The position numbers and the translations under genes were made by a program. Of a stretch of 64,000 bases of DNA, positions 9,458 through 17,434 are shown piece by piece. Within the stretch, counting starts at the first letter, position 1, and each line of letters opens with the position of its first letter. The DNA lies in assembly GCA_013327885.1 (NCBI GenBank), contig JABUMY010000001.1, forward strand, positions 1 to 64,000. The letters run 5' to 3'. Origin of the DNA: Flavisolibacter longurius (GTDB lineage Bacteria > Bacteroidota > Bacteroidia > Chitinophagales > Chitinophagaceae). The notes below the pieces were generated by a model, which saw only the letters and a program-made list of their open reading frames with translations, was not told the origin of the DNA and ran no database searches.

Positions 9458-9475
9458 TTTGACAGGTCAAAAATA
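9458..9475 (-). promoter_or_regulatory. Candidate operator overlapping a -7 element upstream of the SRPBCC gene
   Basis: TTTGAC (9458-9463), AG, GTCAAA (9466-9471) is a perfect inverted repeat. On the minus strand TATTTTTG (9475-9468) matches TAnnTTTG and overlaps it. A -33 element at the right distance is not clear. Confidence 0.35.
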
Positions 9476-9529
9476 GAGCGACAAGCCGGCGGGTGCCGTT
9501 AACAATTGTAAAGAAAAAGGAGGGAGGCG

Positions 9530-9569
9530 GATATTATGATATTGGGATATAACGATATTGAGATAGTGG
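9530..9569. repeat. Octad tandem array, unit GATATTNN
   Basis: Five 8-base units: GATATTAT, GATATTGG, GATATAAC, GATATTGA, GATAGTGG. Confidence 0.8.
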
Positions 9570-9713
9570 GGCAATTGTGTAGCTTATCTTATTGTTTTAC
9601 GAAAGAGATAACATAGGTGATTTGTCTGGACCCGTTCTTTTTACAGTATTCTTTCAATTTGAAAAGGCTTACTGATTGTAACTCATTGTTGCAAACACAG
9701 CCTCGTTTTTTGC

Positions 9714-9738
9714 GGACACGCCAGCGGCGTGTTCCTAC
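9714..9738 (-). repeat. REP-like hairpin with GTAG foot
   Basis: On the minus strand GTAG is followed by GAACACGCC, the loop GCT, and GGCGTGTCC. This is the same layout as the REP next to the RAYT (47605-47628) with one G-T wobble in the stem. Confidence 0.65.
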
Positions 9739-9751
9739 GTATACCGCGGTA

Positions 9752-9807
9752 ATCAATACGCAATAATCAATAGGCAATAATCAATTTGTAATGTTCAATT
9801 CGCAAAT
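9752..9807. repeat. Heptad tandem array, unit NNCAATA/T
   Basis: Eight 7-base units in register: ATCAATA, CGCAATA, ATCAATA, GGCAATA, ATCAATT, TGTAATG, TTCAATT, CGCAAAT. It runs directly into dispersed repeat copy A, as a related array does at copy B. Confidence 0.85.
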
Positions 9808-10165
9808 AGAAAGCTGTCCTTCTTACCATTCTTAATCCCGCTGGTTCAGCGCCTTATTGCGCATGGGCTAAGGTTTCTATTTCCTGTAATGAAAGAGTAG
9901 CGCAATACAGCGCCTGCAGTGTCTTGCTTAATAGGCCGACCAAGAATATTGCATCATACAACTGGGAGTGAAGAATGCGACAAAAGAGAAGGATTGTATA
10001 CAAGATGAATAGTACGACCCATGATGAATAGCCTTTGTGTGCAGGCCCGGGAAAAGCAGCGGAGCGTTTGCTTTTTCCTTGAACTTTTGGCTCCACCTTT
10101 TCTTTCCAAGAGAAAAGGTGGAAAACTAACAATAGAAATGGATGACCAAACCGAAGGCCAGTTAC
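9795..10165. repeat. Dispersed repeat, copy A (about 340-370 bp)
   Basis: Homologous to 30815-31125 in the same orientation. Shared segments include TGTTCAATTCGCAAAT, CAGCGCCTGCAGT, TTAATAGGC, GTGAAGAATG and a long identical block around 10079-10126. That block holds a perfect hairpin, CCACCTTTTCT, 7-nt loop, AGAAAAGGTGG. Copy A has an extra stretch of about 60 nt near 9850-9910. Neither copy has a reading frame with a recognisable protein, though both keep a short minus-strand frame through the hairpin. It may be a MITE-like or structured element. Confidence 0.7.
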
Positions 10166-10188
10166 CGAAAACCAATTTTACTTCAGAA

Positions 10189-10213
10189 GGACATGCCAGG
10201 AGCATGTCCCTAC
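10189..10213 (-). repeat. REP-like hairpin with GTAG foot
   Basis: On the minus strand GTAG precedes GGACATGC, loop TCCTG, GCATGTCC. The loop is identical to that of the REP pair beside the RAYT (46953-47022). It lies just past the stop of the Crp/Fnr gene. Confidence 0.7.
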
Positions 10214-10225
10214 AGACAGCCAATA

Positions 10226-10798
10226 TCACCCCAGCATCCTTTTGCGGATGCGACTCAGCGAAACCGGCGTAATGCCCAGATAAGACGCGATCATATGATG
10301 CGGCACCCGCAGCAACAGGTCGCCGTGCTGCGCGGCAAATTTGCGATACCGCTCTTCCGGGCTATCCAAAATAAAAGACGAAAGCACCTGCTGCGCATTG
10401 ATAAACCGCTGCTCCGCCACTTTACGGACTACGATGTTCATTTTGGGAAGTTCTTCGTACAACTGTTGCAGGCGGTTGTACGAAATCACCAGCAGGTCGC
10501 AATCTTCCAGGGCTTCCAGGGTTTGTATGCCCCGCGCCTGTCGCAAAAAGCTGTCGTAGCTGGAGGCAAAAAGCCCTTCGCGAAAAATAAACGCGGTGAT
10601 CTCTTCGCCGTTCTTCGTATAGTACAACCGTGCAAGTCCTCTTACAATAAAATAGATCTCTTTTGCGATTCGGCCTTCTTCGGCCAGTACAAATTTTTTC
10701 GGCACCTGCCGGAATGTAAACGCATCTTCCAGCAGACCTTTTTCTTTTTGCGTTAGCGTAACAAAGGGAAGAATGTAGGAATAAAGAAGGTCGAACAT
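10226..10798 (-). CDS. Crp/Fnr-family transcriptional regulator
   Basis: About 190 residues from the ATG at 10798 (MFDLLYSYILPFVTLTQKE). The N-terminal two thirds is a cyclic-nucleotide-binding-type beta barrel (KKFVLAEEGRIAKEIYFIVRGLARLYY...ITAFIFREGLFASSYDSF). The C-terminus has a helix-turn-helix, VPHHMIASYLGITPVSLSRIRKR. Single-gene regulators of this kind are common in Bacteroidota and usually lack cAMP-contact residues, so the effector is unknown. A longer frame starts at 10843, but the Met chosen matches the family N-terminus. It is divergent from the two-component system at 10886. Confidence 0.88.
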   Translation of the reverse strand: MFDLLYSYILPFVTLTQKEKGLLEDAFTFRQVPKKFVLAEEGRIAKEIYFIVRGLARLYYTKNGEEITAFIFREGLFASSYDSFLRQARGIQTLEALEDCDLLVISYNRLQQLYEELPKMNIVVRKVAEQRFINAQQVLSSFILDSPEERYRKFAAQHGDLLLRVPHHMIASYLGITPVSLSRIRKRMLG

Positions 10799-10885
10799 AA
10801 CAGGGTAAAAATATCCTGTTTTGCGGCATCGCACCAAGGCCATTGGCTGGCACGAACGTTTCTGTATTTTTTCTTTTCAACAAAA

Positions 10886-11563
10886 ATGAAGATACTGGTC
10901 ATAGAAGACGAACCGGGGATGCGGGAGAACATTGTTCGCTCCCTGCAAACCGAAGCCTACGTGGTGGAAACCGCCGATGATTATGATTCGGCACTGGAGA
11001 AGCTGGGTGTTTACCAATACGATTGCATCTTGCTTGACATTGGGCTGCCGGGTGGCAACGGTCTTTCGCTGCTGGAAGAAATGAAAAAGGATGGCCTGCA
11101 AACCGGTGTGATCATCGTGTCGGCAAAAGATTCGCTCGATGATAAAGTGCAGGGCCTTAACCTGGGTGCCGATGATTACCTGCCCAAACCTTTCCACATG
11201 GCCGAACTGCATGCAAGAGTCAAATCGCTCCTTCGCCGCAAGACACTGGGCGGGAGTGCGGTGGTGGAAGCGGGTAACCTGCGTATTGATACGGAGCAGC
11301 GCACCGTACATGCCGGCGAAACCGACCTTTCGCTGAATCGCAAAGAATACGACGTGCTGCTTTACCTGGTGACAAATAAAAACCGTCTTGTTGCCAAAAC
11401 GGCGCTGGCCGAGCATGTGTGGGGCGATACCATTGATGAAGCCAACAGTTTTGATTTTGTGTATTCGCAAATAAAGAACCTGCGCAAAAAGCTCAAGGAC
11501 AATGGCGCCGGTGTAGAGATCAGCGCCGTGTACGGCATGGGTTATAAACTGGTAGAAGCATGA
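10886..11563 (+). CDS. OmpR/PhoB-type DNA-binding response regulator
   Basis: A 225-residue response regulator. The receiver domain shows the acidic pair EDE near 7-9, the phospho-acceptor Asp51 in CILLDIGLPGG, and the Lys in GADDYLPKPF. The C-terminal winged helix includes LSLNRKEYDVLLYLV and AEHVWGDTIDEANSFDFVYSQIKNLRKKL, which is the OmpR/PhoB type. Its stop overlaps the start of the histidine kinase gene by 4 nt (ATGA), so the two form a translationally coupled pair. The signal is unknown. The downstream PepSY-like lipoprotein and SdiA-regulated-type protein are possible targets or partners by position only. Confidence 0.94.
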   Translation: MKILVIEDEPGMRENIVRSLQTEAYVVETADDYDSALEKLGVYQYDCILLDIGLPGGNGLSLLEEMKKDGLQTGVIIVSAKDSLDDKVQGLNLGADDYLPKPFHMAELHARVKSLLRRKTLGGSAVVEAGNLRIDTEQRTVHAGETDLSLNRKEYDVLLYLVTNKNRLVAKTALAEHVWGDTIDEANSFDFVYSQIKNLRKKLKDNGAGVEISAVYGMGYKLVEA

Positions 11564-12825
11564 AGCTGCTGAACTATACAACCTCCTACCTGGCCGGGCT
11601 TCTCCTGGTGATCATCACCATCTGGGCGGCGATTTTTTATTATGCCATGCTGGATGAAATTTACGACAGCATCGACGATGGCCTTGACAACCAAAAAGGA
11701 TTGATCATTCAAAAAGTAACGGTTGATTCTTCTATTTTACGGCAGGGAGATTTTAACGAAGGCGGCTTCCTGATTCGTGAGATCACTGCCGACAGTGCGC
11801 TGCATTTTTACGACAAGTACAGCGATACCACGCTGTATATGCAGAATGAAAAAGAATACGAGCCGGTGCGGTTGCTGCGCACTGTGTTTGGCCACAACGG
11901 CCGCTACTACCAAATGAACGTGTATACATCCATGGTAGAAGAAGACGACCTGGTGGTACAACTGCTTTATTCCCTGCTTTGGCTTTATTTTGGACTGCTG
12001 GCCACCATTCTGCTCCTGAACAATTTTTTGCTCAAGCACATCTGGAAACCGTTCTACCGCCTGTTGAAGCAACTAAAAATGTTCCGGCTCGAAAAGCCTT
12101 CCATCGACGTGCCGCTAACAACAATCGAAGAATTTCGCCTGCTGAACAACGCGGTGCAAGGCCTCTTGAAAAGTAATATCGCCAGCTACAACAGCCAGAA
12201 GCAATTAATTGAAAATGTATCCCACGAACTGCAAACGCCGCTGGCCATCAGCATCAACAAACTGGAGGCATTGGCAGAAAGCGGCAACCTGGCGGAAGAG
12301 CAATCCCGCCTGCTGGCATCGGCATTGGATAACCTCGACCGGCTGACAAGGCTGAACCGTTCCCTGCTCCTTTTATCCCGCATCGAGAACAGGCAGTTTG
12401 CCGAGACGGAAAACGTGAGCATGAATGGACTTGTAAAAAAGCTCGCTGCCGATTTTGAAGACCAGTTCCATTTTCGCGATGTCGTTTTTACAATGCGAGA
12501 AGAAGGTGAGGTCAGCGTACAGATGAATGCAGATCTGGCAGCGATTCTTGTCACCAACCTGTTGAAAAATGCACTGGTGCACAACAGGCTTGGTGGTACG
12601 GTAGAAGTTTTGCTGCAGCAAAATTTATTGCAGGTGGCGAATACCGGGAGCGAAACGCCGCTGGCAGAAGAAGTCGTCTTCACCCGGTTTTACAAACAGG
12701 CAACCGGTGGTTTATCAACCGGTCTTGGCCTTTCCATTGTAAAGGCGATAGCCGGTCTCTACGGTTATTCCATTGCTTATCATTTTGACGGCAGGCACAA
12801 TTTTCGGGTCCATTTTACACCTTGA
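11560..12825 (+). CDS. Sensor histidine kinase
   Basis: A 421-residue inner-membrane kinase. Two membrane segments (about 9-30 and 133-157) enclose a periplasmic sensor of about 100 residues. The dimerisation/phospho-acceptor box is ENVSHELQTPLA with His222. The ATP-binding part has the N box (NLLKNALVHN) and GLGLSIVKAI, while the usual DxGxG box is the degenerate ANTGSETPL. That degeneration recurs in this kinase subgroup and does not by itself mean loss of activity. It is coupled to the response regulator by a 4-nt overlap. The periplasmic domain is not one I recognise. Confidence 0.92.
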   Translation: MKLLNYTTSYLAGLLLVIITIWAAIFYYAMLDEIYDSIDDGLDNQKGLIIQKVTVDSSILRQGDFNEGGFLIREITADSALHFYDKYSDTTLYMQNEKEYEPVRLLRTVFGHNGRYYQMNVYTSMVEEDDLVVQLLYSLLWLYFGLLATILLLNNFLLKHIWKPFYRLLKQLKMFRLEKPSIDVPLTTIEEFRLLNNAVQGLLKSNIASYNSQKQLIENVSHELQTPLAISINKLEALAESGNLAEEQSRLLASALDNLDRLTRLNRSLLLLSRIENRQFAETENVSMNGLVKKLAADFEDQFHFRDVVFTMREEGEVSVQMNADLAAILVTNLLKNALVHNRLGGTVEVLLQQNLLQVANTGSETPLAEEVVFTRFYKQATGGLSTGLGLSIVKAIAGLYGYSIAYHFDGRHNFRVHFTP

Positions 12826-12891
12826 GAAATGGATTCCCATTTCTTTCCCAAATTGGTTAAGAACTTTGTCCTAGCAAAAAGAAAACAGTGT

Positions 12892-13344
12892 ATGAAAGAA
12901 AAAATGATCGGACTATTTGTTGTGGCCGGTTTGCTGACAGCTTGCAGCAGCCGCGAAATTGCTTCCAGTAAAGTGCCATCGGTGGTGCTCAATGCGGTAA
13001 GCGAAAAATACCCTTCGCAGGAAAAAGTGGATTGGAAAAAAGTTGGGAAAGCGTACGAGGCCGAGATTGACCTGAATGACAGCGTAGAGGTAGAGATTCA
13101 GGTTTCCGAAAACGGGCAGGTGATCATGCAAAAGCAGGACATTGATACGAGTGAACTACCAGCGCCGGTGCAGGCAACTATCAAGGCCCAATACCCCGAC
13201 TTCACCATCGATGATGTGGAAAGAGTTACCAAAGGCAGTGTGGTGTATTACCAGCTTGAGCTGGAAGCAACCGGCAAAAAAGACAAAAAGCTTGTTTTTT
13301 CTGCTGATGGAAAAGAAGAGACCAGCATTCCTTTTTGGGATTAG
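12892..13344 (+). CDS. PepSY-like domain lipoprotein
   Basis: About 150 residues with the start placed at the ATG at 12892, because MKEKMIGLFVVAGLLTAC is a lipoprotein signal with Cys after LLTA. Two repeats of a PepSY-like/BLIP-like fold are visible: VPSVVLNAVSEKYPSQEKVDWKK... and PVQATIKAQYPDFTIDDVERV. Such proteins are common periplasmic or outer-membrane-associated proteins in Bacteroidota, often beside two-component systems. It follows the kinase gene closely and may be a target or accessory of it. The precise role is unknown. Confidence 0.8.
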   Translation: MKEKMIGLFVVAGLLTACSSREIASSKVPSVVLNAVSEKYPSQEKVDWKKVGKAYEAEIDLNDSVEVEIQVSENGQVIMQKQDIDTSELPAPVQATIKAQYPDFTIDDVERVTKGSVVYYQLELEATGKKDKKLVFSADGKEETSIPFWD

Positions 13345-13389
13345 AAAAGCGGACGTGAAACCAGATTTGTTAACCTAAATGATGAAAAG

Positions 13390-14289
13390 ATGCGTTTTGG
13401 ATTGTTAGTGATGGCAGTAATTGTTATTGGTGGATTTATTTTTTGGAGAGACATTACGGGCCTGGTGAAAGGCAAGAAAGACAACACGGCCGTGGCCAGT
13501 ATACAGGATGTGCGGAGCAGTGATTCGGCCAACGAAGCCTGGGGCGGTGGGGTAACGATCGCTCAGAAATGGGACCTGCCACCGGTGCTGAAAGAAGTGT
13601 CGGGCATTGCCTATATGGACGGCGATCGCTTTGCCTGTATACAGGATGAGCAGGGTGTAATTTACATCTATAACCGTGCAGCCGGCAAGGTGGAAAAAGA
13701 GATCAGGTTTGGTGCTCCCGGCGATTACGAGGACATTGCATTGGTAGGTGAAAAAGCCTGGGTGGTACGGTCCGATGGAAAGTTGTTTGAAGTGGACATG
13801 GCCAGCGGTAAGGCAACCCAACACAGCACACCGCTGACCGCAGAACATAACGTGGAAGGCCTGGTGTATGACAAAGCCAGCAACCGCTTGTTACTGGCCA
13901 TCAAGGACGACGAACCCGGCGGTGCCGATTACAAAGGCATTTACGGCTTTGATCTGGCCGGTAAAAAAATGGCGAAAGAACCTGTTTACAAGATCGACAT
14001 GACAAACGAAGCCTTTGCTTCCGACAAAGGAAAAAAGAAGGGCAAGAACAAGTCGGTGAAGCCTTCGGCCATTGGCATTCATCCTTCCACCGGTGAGATC
14101 TATGTGACCGATGGGCCCAAATCGCGGTTGTTGATCATGGAGAAAAATGGCAACCTGAAAAATGTGCTGCAACTGGGTAAATCCTTTGAGCAGCCGGAAG
14201 GAATTACGTTTAGCCCTAGTGGTGAGTTGTATATTTCCAACGAAGGCAACAAGCAACCGGGAAACATCCTGGCAGTAACCTTGCCGTAA
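13390..14289 (+). CDS. SdiA-regulated-type beta-propeller protein
   Basis: A 299-residue protein with an N-terminal membrane anchor or uncleaved signal (FGLLVMAVIVIGGFIFW). The body has propeller-like repeats: LKEVSGIAYMDGDRFACIQDEQGVIYIYN, GDYEDIALVGEKAWVVRSDGKLFEV, AEHNVEGLVYDKASNRLLLA and PEGITFSPSGELYISNEG. This pattern matches the SdiA-regulated domain, related in fold to phytase-like propellers and probably extracytoplasmic. Substrate unknown. A Lys-rich insert (GKKKGKNKSVKPS) interrupts one blade. It lies 45 nt after the PepSY-like gene and ends at a strong terminator. Confidence 0.8.
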   Translation: MRFGLLVMAVIVIGGFIFWRDITGLVKGKKDNTAVASIQDVRSSDSANEAWGGGVTIAQKWDLPPVLKEVSGIAYMDGDRFACIQDEQGVIYIYNRAAGKVEKEIRFGAPGDYEDIALVGEKAWVVRSDGKLFEVDMASGKATQHSTPLTAEHNVEGLVYDKASNRLLLAIKDDEPGGADYKGIYGFDLAGKKMAKEPVYKIDMTNEAFASDKGKKKGKNKSVKPSAIGIHPSTGEIYVTDGPKSRLLIMEKNGNLKNVLQLGKSFEQPEGITFSPSGELYISNEGNKQPGNILAVTLP

Positions 14290-14302
14290 ACTGATTCCCG
14301 CC

Positions 14303-14347
14303 AATAAACAAAGAGCGCCGGCTTTTAGCCGGCGCTCTTTGTTTATT
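14303..14347 (+). terminator. Strong intrinsic terminator
   Basis: Perfect 21-bp arms (14303-14323 and 14327-14347) with a TTT loop. The core is AGAGCGCCGGCT / AGCCGGCGCTCT and the 3' arm ends in T-rich sequence. It closes the two-component/SdiA-regulated gene group. Confidence 0.85.
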
Positions 14348-14447
14348 GCGTAATGAAAAGAAGATGATGCGGAGGTTCATTCCGATTTTACCATACTTTT
14401 TATGTTTCAAGACTGGTTGTTTGCCTGCATTCAATAAATGCGTTTCA

Positions 14448-14621
14448 GCCCTGAAAGGGCGACATATATCAGCCCGGCCTGCAAGGGCCGGGGAAAGATT
14501 ATAGGGTCATACATAGAGCCCTGAAAGGGCGAAACAACAAGAGGCATTTTATCACCTGTTTCGCCCTTTCAGGGCTCTGGCTAGACTATCTGAATAGTTA
14601 ACCCAGGGCTGGCACCCTGGG
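14448..14621. repeat. Cluster of GC-rich palindromic intergenic elements
   Basis: Contains GCCCTGAAAGGGC (14448-14460), CCCGGCC/GGCCGGG (14473-14492), a 20-bp inverted pair built on GAGCCCTGAAAGGGCGAAAC (14516-14535 and 14558-14577) and CCCAGGG/CCCTGGG (14602-14621). No coding sequence is seen between 14290 and 14824 and no transposase is adjacent. The elements look like REP-type families different from the GTAG-foot family. Confidence 0.7.
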
Positions 14622-14806
14622 CTAATTTGTGTCGGTCTTTCAGGCCTTGTTTTGATTGACTGTGTCTATACAGTTATGTAAATGATAAACTGTGTATTGT
14701 GAAAGTTATTCTTAACACTAAATCATTCGGACGAACATCAAAAAAATATTATTTGCTTTTATAAACCCGCAGCATTTACCGAAATAACCCAGTCTGCCAA
14801 CCTGCT

Positions 14807-14838
14807 CATTATCGTATTATCCCATTATCTCATTTTCT
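14807..14838. repeat. Octad tandem array, unit CATTATCN
   Basis: Four 8-base units, CATTATCG, TATTATCC, CATTATCT and CATTTTCT, reaching into the 3' end of the TfoX-like gene. Confidence 0.65.
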
Positions 14839-15181
14839 CTCTTTTCTTCGACGCCTTCGCCTTTTCGTTAAAGGCCAGGCAAAGATCTATCCAATAAGCC
14901 AGCTCTTTTTTTGAACTTAATCCTGTCGGGGTTACGTAACAATATCCCTGTAGGTGTTTGCCCCGCATGATCATCGGTTCCACGCCAATTTTTTCGGCAA
15001 CCATTTCCTGCTCTGCAGGATCAAAGCGGCACATCAGGTTGTTGTCGCTGACACAAACGCAAAGCTTTCCGTTGATCATGAAAGCAAGACCACGGAACAT
15101 CTTTTTTTCTTCGATCTGCAGCCCCCAAAATTGGGAGAGGTGGTCCCTTGTTCTTGCTGCTAATTGCAGGTCGTATGCCAT
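14825..15181 (-). CDS. TfoX/Sxy N-terminal domain protein
   Basis: A 118-residue protein matching the TfoX N-terminal domain: DHLSQFWGLQIEEKKMFRGLAFMINGKLCVCV, then MCRFDPAEQEMV, and an RGKHLQGYCYV strand. Stand-alone TfoX_N proteins are widespread and mostly uncharacterised; the competence role of TfoX belongs to the longer gammaproteobacterial protein and should not be assumed here. The C-terminus is Lys-rich. It lies 11 nt downstream of the DUF1801 gene, so co-transcription is likely. Confidence 0.85.
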   Translation of the reverse strand: MAYDLQLAARTRDHLSQFWGLQIEEKKMFRGLAFMINGKLCVCVSDNNLMCRFDPAEQEMVAEKIGVEPMIMRGKHLQGYCYVTPTGLSSKKELAYWIDLCLAFNEKAKASKKREKMR

Positions 15182-15192
15182 CGGTTATTGGT

Positions 15193-15594
15193 TTAGGTGG
15201 TAGCCCTGATCCATTCGTTGATGATAGAGGTCAGCCTTTCTTTGTTCGCTGCAATCGACGCCAGGGTTGGAAAAGAAGCAACGGCCCTGTCGGTTGTTTT
15301 CCACTGCAGCAGGCCGCTCTTTTCTTCCAGCAGGTTGGTTGGGGGCAATGCTTTTGCCTTGGCACCCGTATGAAAGATCAACTGCACCTGTTTGGGTGGA
15401 TGAATGCGCATGGTGATGCGGTCCTTGCCATCAAAGGTATAATTGGGCCCGTTCCACTTGATGTTCTCCGTTAGCCCGCTGTTGGCCTGCAAAATACAGG
15501 TGCGTAAGGCTTCAATCTCTTGTCGCAGTGGGTGCGTTTGTTTGTCCAGAAATTCAGTAACGACGCTGCTGAGCGGAAGATGTTGGTGGCGCAT
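15193..15594 (-). CDS. DUF1801 domain protein
   Basis: About 133 residues from the ATG at 15594 (MRHQHLPLSSVVTEFLDKQTHPLRQEIEALRTCIL). The pattern of IEALRTCILQANSGLTENIKWNGPNYTFDGKDRITMRIHP is typical of the DUF1801/YdhG-like fold, small proteins related to the frataxin-like YdeI group. No biochemical function is established to my knowledge. A longer frame begins at 15678 but the added residues do not resemble the family. It probably forms a two-gene unit with the TfoX-like gene. Confidence 0.82.
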   Translation of the reverse strand: MRHQHLPLSSVVTEFLDKQTHPLRQEIEALRTCILQANSGLTENIKWNGPNYTFDGKDRITMRIHPPKQVQLIFHTGAKAKALPPTNLLEEKSGLLQWKTTDRAVASFPTLASIAANKERLTSIINEWIRATT

Positions 15595-15775
15595 GTCTGT
15601 TGATTCGACTCCTTTGCAAGGGAGCAAGGTTGTTAAGGTAAGAAATTTGGTTCTGATGCAAAGAAGCGTCCTGTTCACTCCTTGTTAGCACAGTAGAAAA
15701 TAAATCGAGAGTTGGGTTAAGGTGATGAAACAGCAGCATTTTTCCGTTTTGCATTTGTTTTTCGAAGTCTCTCTT

Positions 15776-16591
15776 CTACACTTTTTCTACTTGGAAAAAA
15801 AGAAGGGCATGATCTGAATAGGTATCGATCCATTTCTTTTGTTCGGTTTCCGTTTCCAGTTTTGGCCAGCCCCGCACATCCACAGGGGCACCGCCAAAAT
15901 TTTTAAACTGCAGGTGCGCCGCTGCTATCACATGATCGAGGTTGCTGCGCGGAAGCCCGCCGGGCCCATTCCACCAGGTATGGGGCTGATTTTTTTCAAG
16001 GCGGAACATCTTTGCTTTTTTTGCATTGCTGTCCAGTTTGCGCAACTCAAAATCCACTACGATCTCCCGCTGAAAGGGATAGGTCATGCCCATCGTATTC
16101 AGGTCGCCCAGGAAAATATAATTGGCAGGGCCTTCACCCGCAGCGGCGGAAACTTTGTCGAGTGTTTTGCGAAAATTAAAGGCCCGTTCAAACATATCAT
16201 CCCGCAGGCCAAGGCCAATAGGCTTGGTGCTGCTTTTGGTATGCAGAAAAAGAATGGGGTAGTCGGCGCCGTCCTTGTTGACGGTAAGCAGGGCACCGGG
16301 CCGCAGGTAGGTATTGCCCGATTTAAACTCCACCTTTTGTGTAAAAAAAGCAGTTATCGTTCTTTTGACGCCAACCAGGATCTCCTGCGTCTGCTGTCCC
16401 TCGGTAATGTGAAACTGGTAGTTGGGCATCTGGCTGACCAGCGTAGCATAGATATCCGCACTTTCTACTTCGTACAGGCCAAATACATCGGGGTTCTGGT
16501 CTTTTAAAAATTGCAGCACACGGGCCATCCGGTCGGGATTGTTTTTAAAATGCTCCACATTCCAGGAGGCAACGGTAAATGCTTTCGCCAT
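15776..16591 (-). CDS. Endonuclease/exonuclease/phosphatase family protein
   Basis: A 271-residue metal-dependent phosphoesterase-fold protein without a signal peptide. Visible family motifs are SWNVEHF (Asn ligand), DVFGLYEVES (the catalytic Glu), FLGDLNTMGM (Asp/Asn) and YSDHALLFF (SDH). These cover the DNase I/Mg2+ endonuclease-like active site. Substrate (DNA, nucleotide, lipid or sugar phosphate) cannot be assigned. It appears to be transcribed alone. Confidence 0.87.
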   Translation of the reverse strand: MAKAFTVASWNVEHFKNNPDRMARVLQFLKDQNPDVFGLYEVESADIYATLVSQMPNYQFHITEGQQTQEILVGVKRTITAFFTQKVEFKSGNTYLRPGALLTVNKDGADYPILFLHTKSSTKPIGLGLRDDMFERAFNFRKTLDKVSAAAGEGPANYIFLGDLNTMGMTYPFQREIVVDFELRKLDSNAKKAKMFRLEKNQPHTWWNGPGGLPRSNLDHVIAAAHLQFKNFGGAPVDVRGWPKLETETEQKKWIDTYSDHALLFFQVEKV

Positions 16592-16821
16592 GGTTGCTGG
16601 TTTGTAAAATGAAGGCGTCTTGACAGGGAGGAGTGTTGGGCCGGTGTTCCAATGTACACAAAAACGGCCTGGGTTGAAAACCGTCTGTTCTTTTGCGGGG
16701 ATGTTGTACTGAGTGGCCTACTTCAGTTATGGTTAAAATTGTCGTTCTTTAACAGCTGTTTTTGCTGCTTCTTCTCATTTTTCCACTACTTTCAACCTCT
16801 TATTTCACCAATTCTCCCATC

Positions 16822-17286
16822 ATGAATAAAATTTTTGGTATTGCCCTGGCGGCCCTGGTACTGGCTTCCTGCCAGAACTCCGGCGGCTCTAAGAAAGTTA
16901 CCCCTGTTGCTCCCGAACCGGCTACGCTCAATGCACCAGCCCTGCCTGCACCCGGCGCCCAGCCGGCCGGCAGCGAACCGACTGCAACGGCACCAGTTTC
17001 GGCTCCGGCTCCAACTACAAACGGCGCAACTGCAGCCCTGAACCCCGAACACGGGGCACCCGGCCACCGTTGCGATATACCGGTAGGCACACCACTCAAC
17101 AGCGCTCCCGCCAATGCCGCGGCACCGGCCGCTAACCCTGCACCAATCCAGATGCAAACGCCTCCGCCGATGTTGCCGCCACCAACGCTTACGCAGCCTG
17201 TCAACAGCAATGCCCGCCTCAATCCTGCCCACGGGCAGCCCGGTCACGACTGTTCTATCCCGGTTGGCCAACCGTTAAAAAGCTAA
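16822..17286 (+). CDS. Pro/Ala-rich lipoprotein with two HGxPGHxCxIPVGxPL motifs
   Basis: 154 residues from the ATG at 16822, chosen because MNKIFGIALAALVLASC is a lipoprotein signal (Cys17). A low-complexity Ala/Pro/Thr linker is followed by two near-identical 21-residue motifs: LNPEHGAPGHRCDIPVGTPL (about 73-92) and LNPAHGQPGHDCSIPVGQPL (about 133-152, at the C-terminus). Each keeps two His and one Cys in H-x3-H-x-C spacing. I recall similar motifs in Bacteroidota proteins of unknown function. Metal binding or a redox role for the His/Cys set would be inference. It is a single gene ending in a bidirectional terminator. Confidence 0.75.
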   Translation: MNKIFGIALAALVLASCQNSGGSKKVTPVAPEPATLNAPALPAPGAQPAGSEPTATAPVSAPAPTTNGATAALNPEHGAPGHRCDIPVGTPLNSAPANAAAPAANPAPIQMQTPPPMLPPPTLTQPVNSNARLNPAHGQPGHDCSIPVGQPLKS

Positions 17287-17348
17287 CGCAAAAGCAAGTA
17301 GCACTGCGTTATCCTAACGCGGTTACAGCTATTTCTTTTTCAAAATAG

Positions 17349-17399
17349 AAAAGCAGGTTTCTCTTTAAACCATCTGGTTTTTGAGAGAAACCTGCTTTT
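17349..17399. terminator. Bidirectional terminator
   Basis: AAAAGCAGGTTTCTC (17349-17363) pairs perfectly with GAGAAACCTGCTTTT (17385-17399). The A/T-rich flanks allow use from both the lipoprotein gene and the converging ABC genes. Confidence 0.75.
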
Positions 17400-17434
17400 A
17401 TTTTTTAAGGGTCAGCACAGCCCTTTTCTGCGTT

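Noticed and set aside
9854-10132. A 92-codon minus-strand frame in dispersed repeat A (and its counterpart in copy B) as a real small gene
   Set aside because: The two frames diverge in sequence except across the hairpin, with different ends; it looks like chance openness of a repeat.
16792-17271. Minus-strand frames of 140-159 codons over the Pro/Ala-rich lipoprotein
   Set aside because: The plus strand has a lipoprotein signal and conserved duplicated motifs; the antisense frames come from GC-rich repetitive codons.
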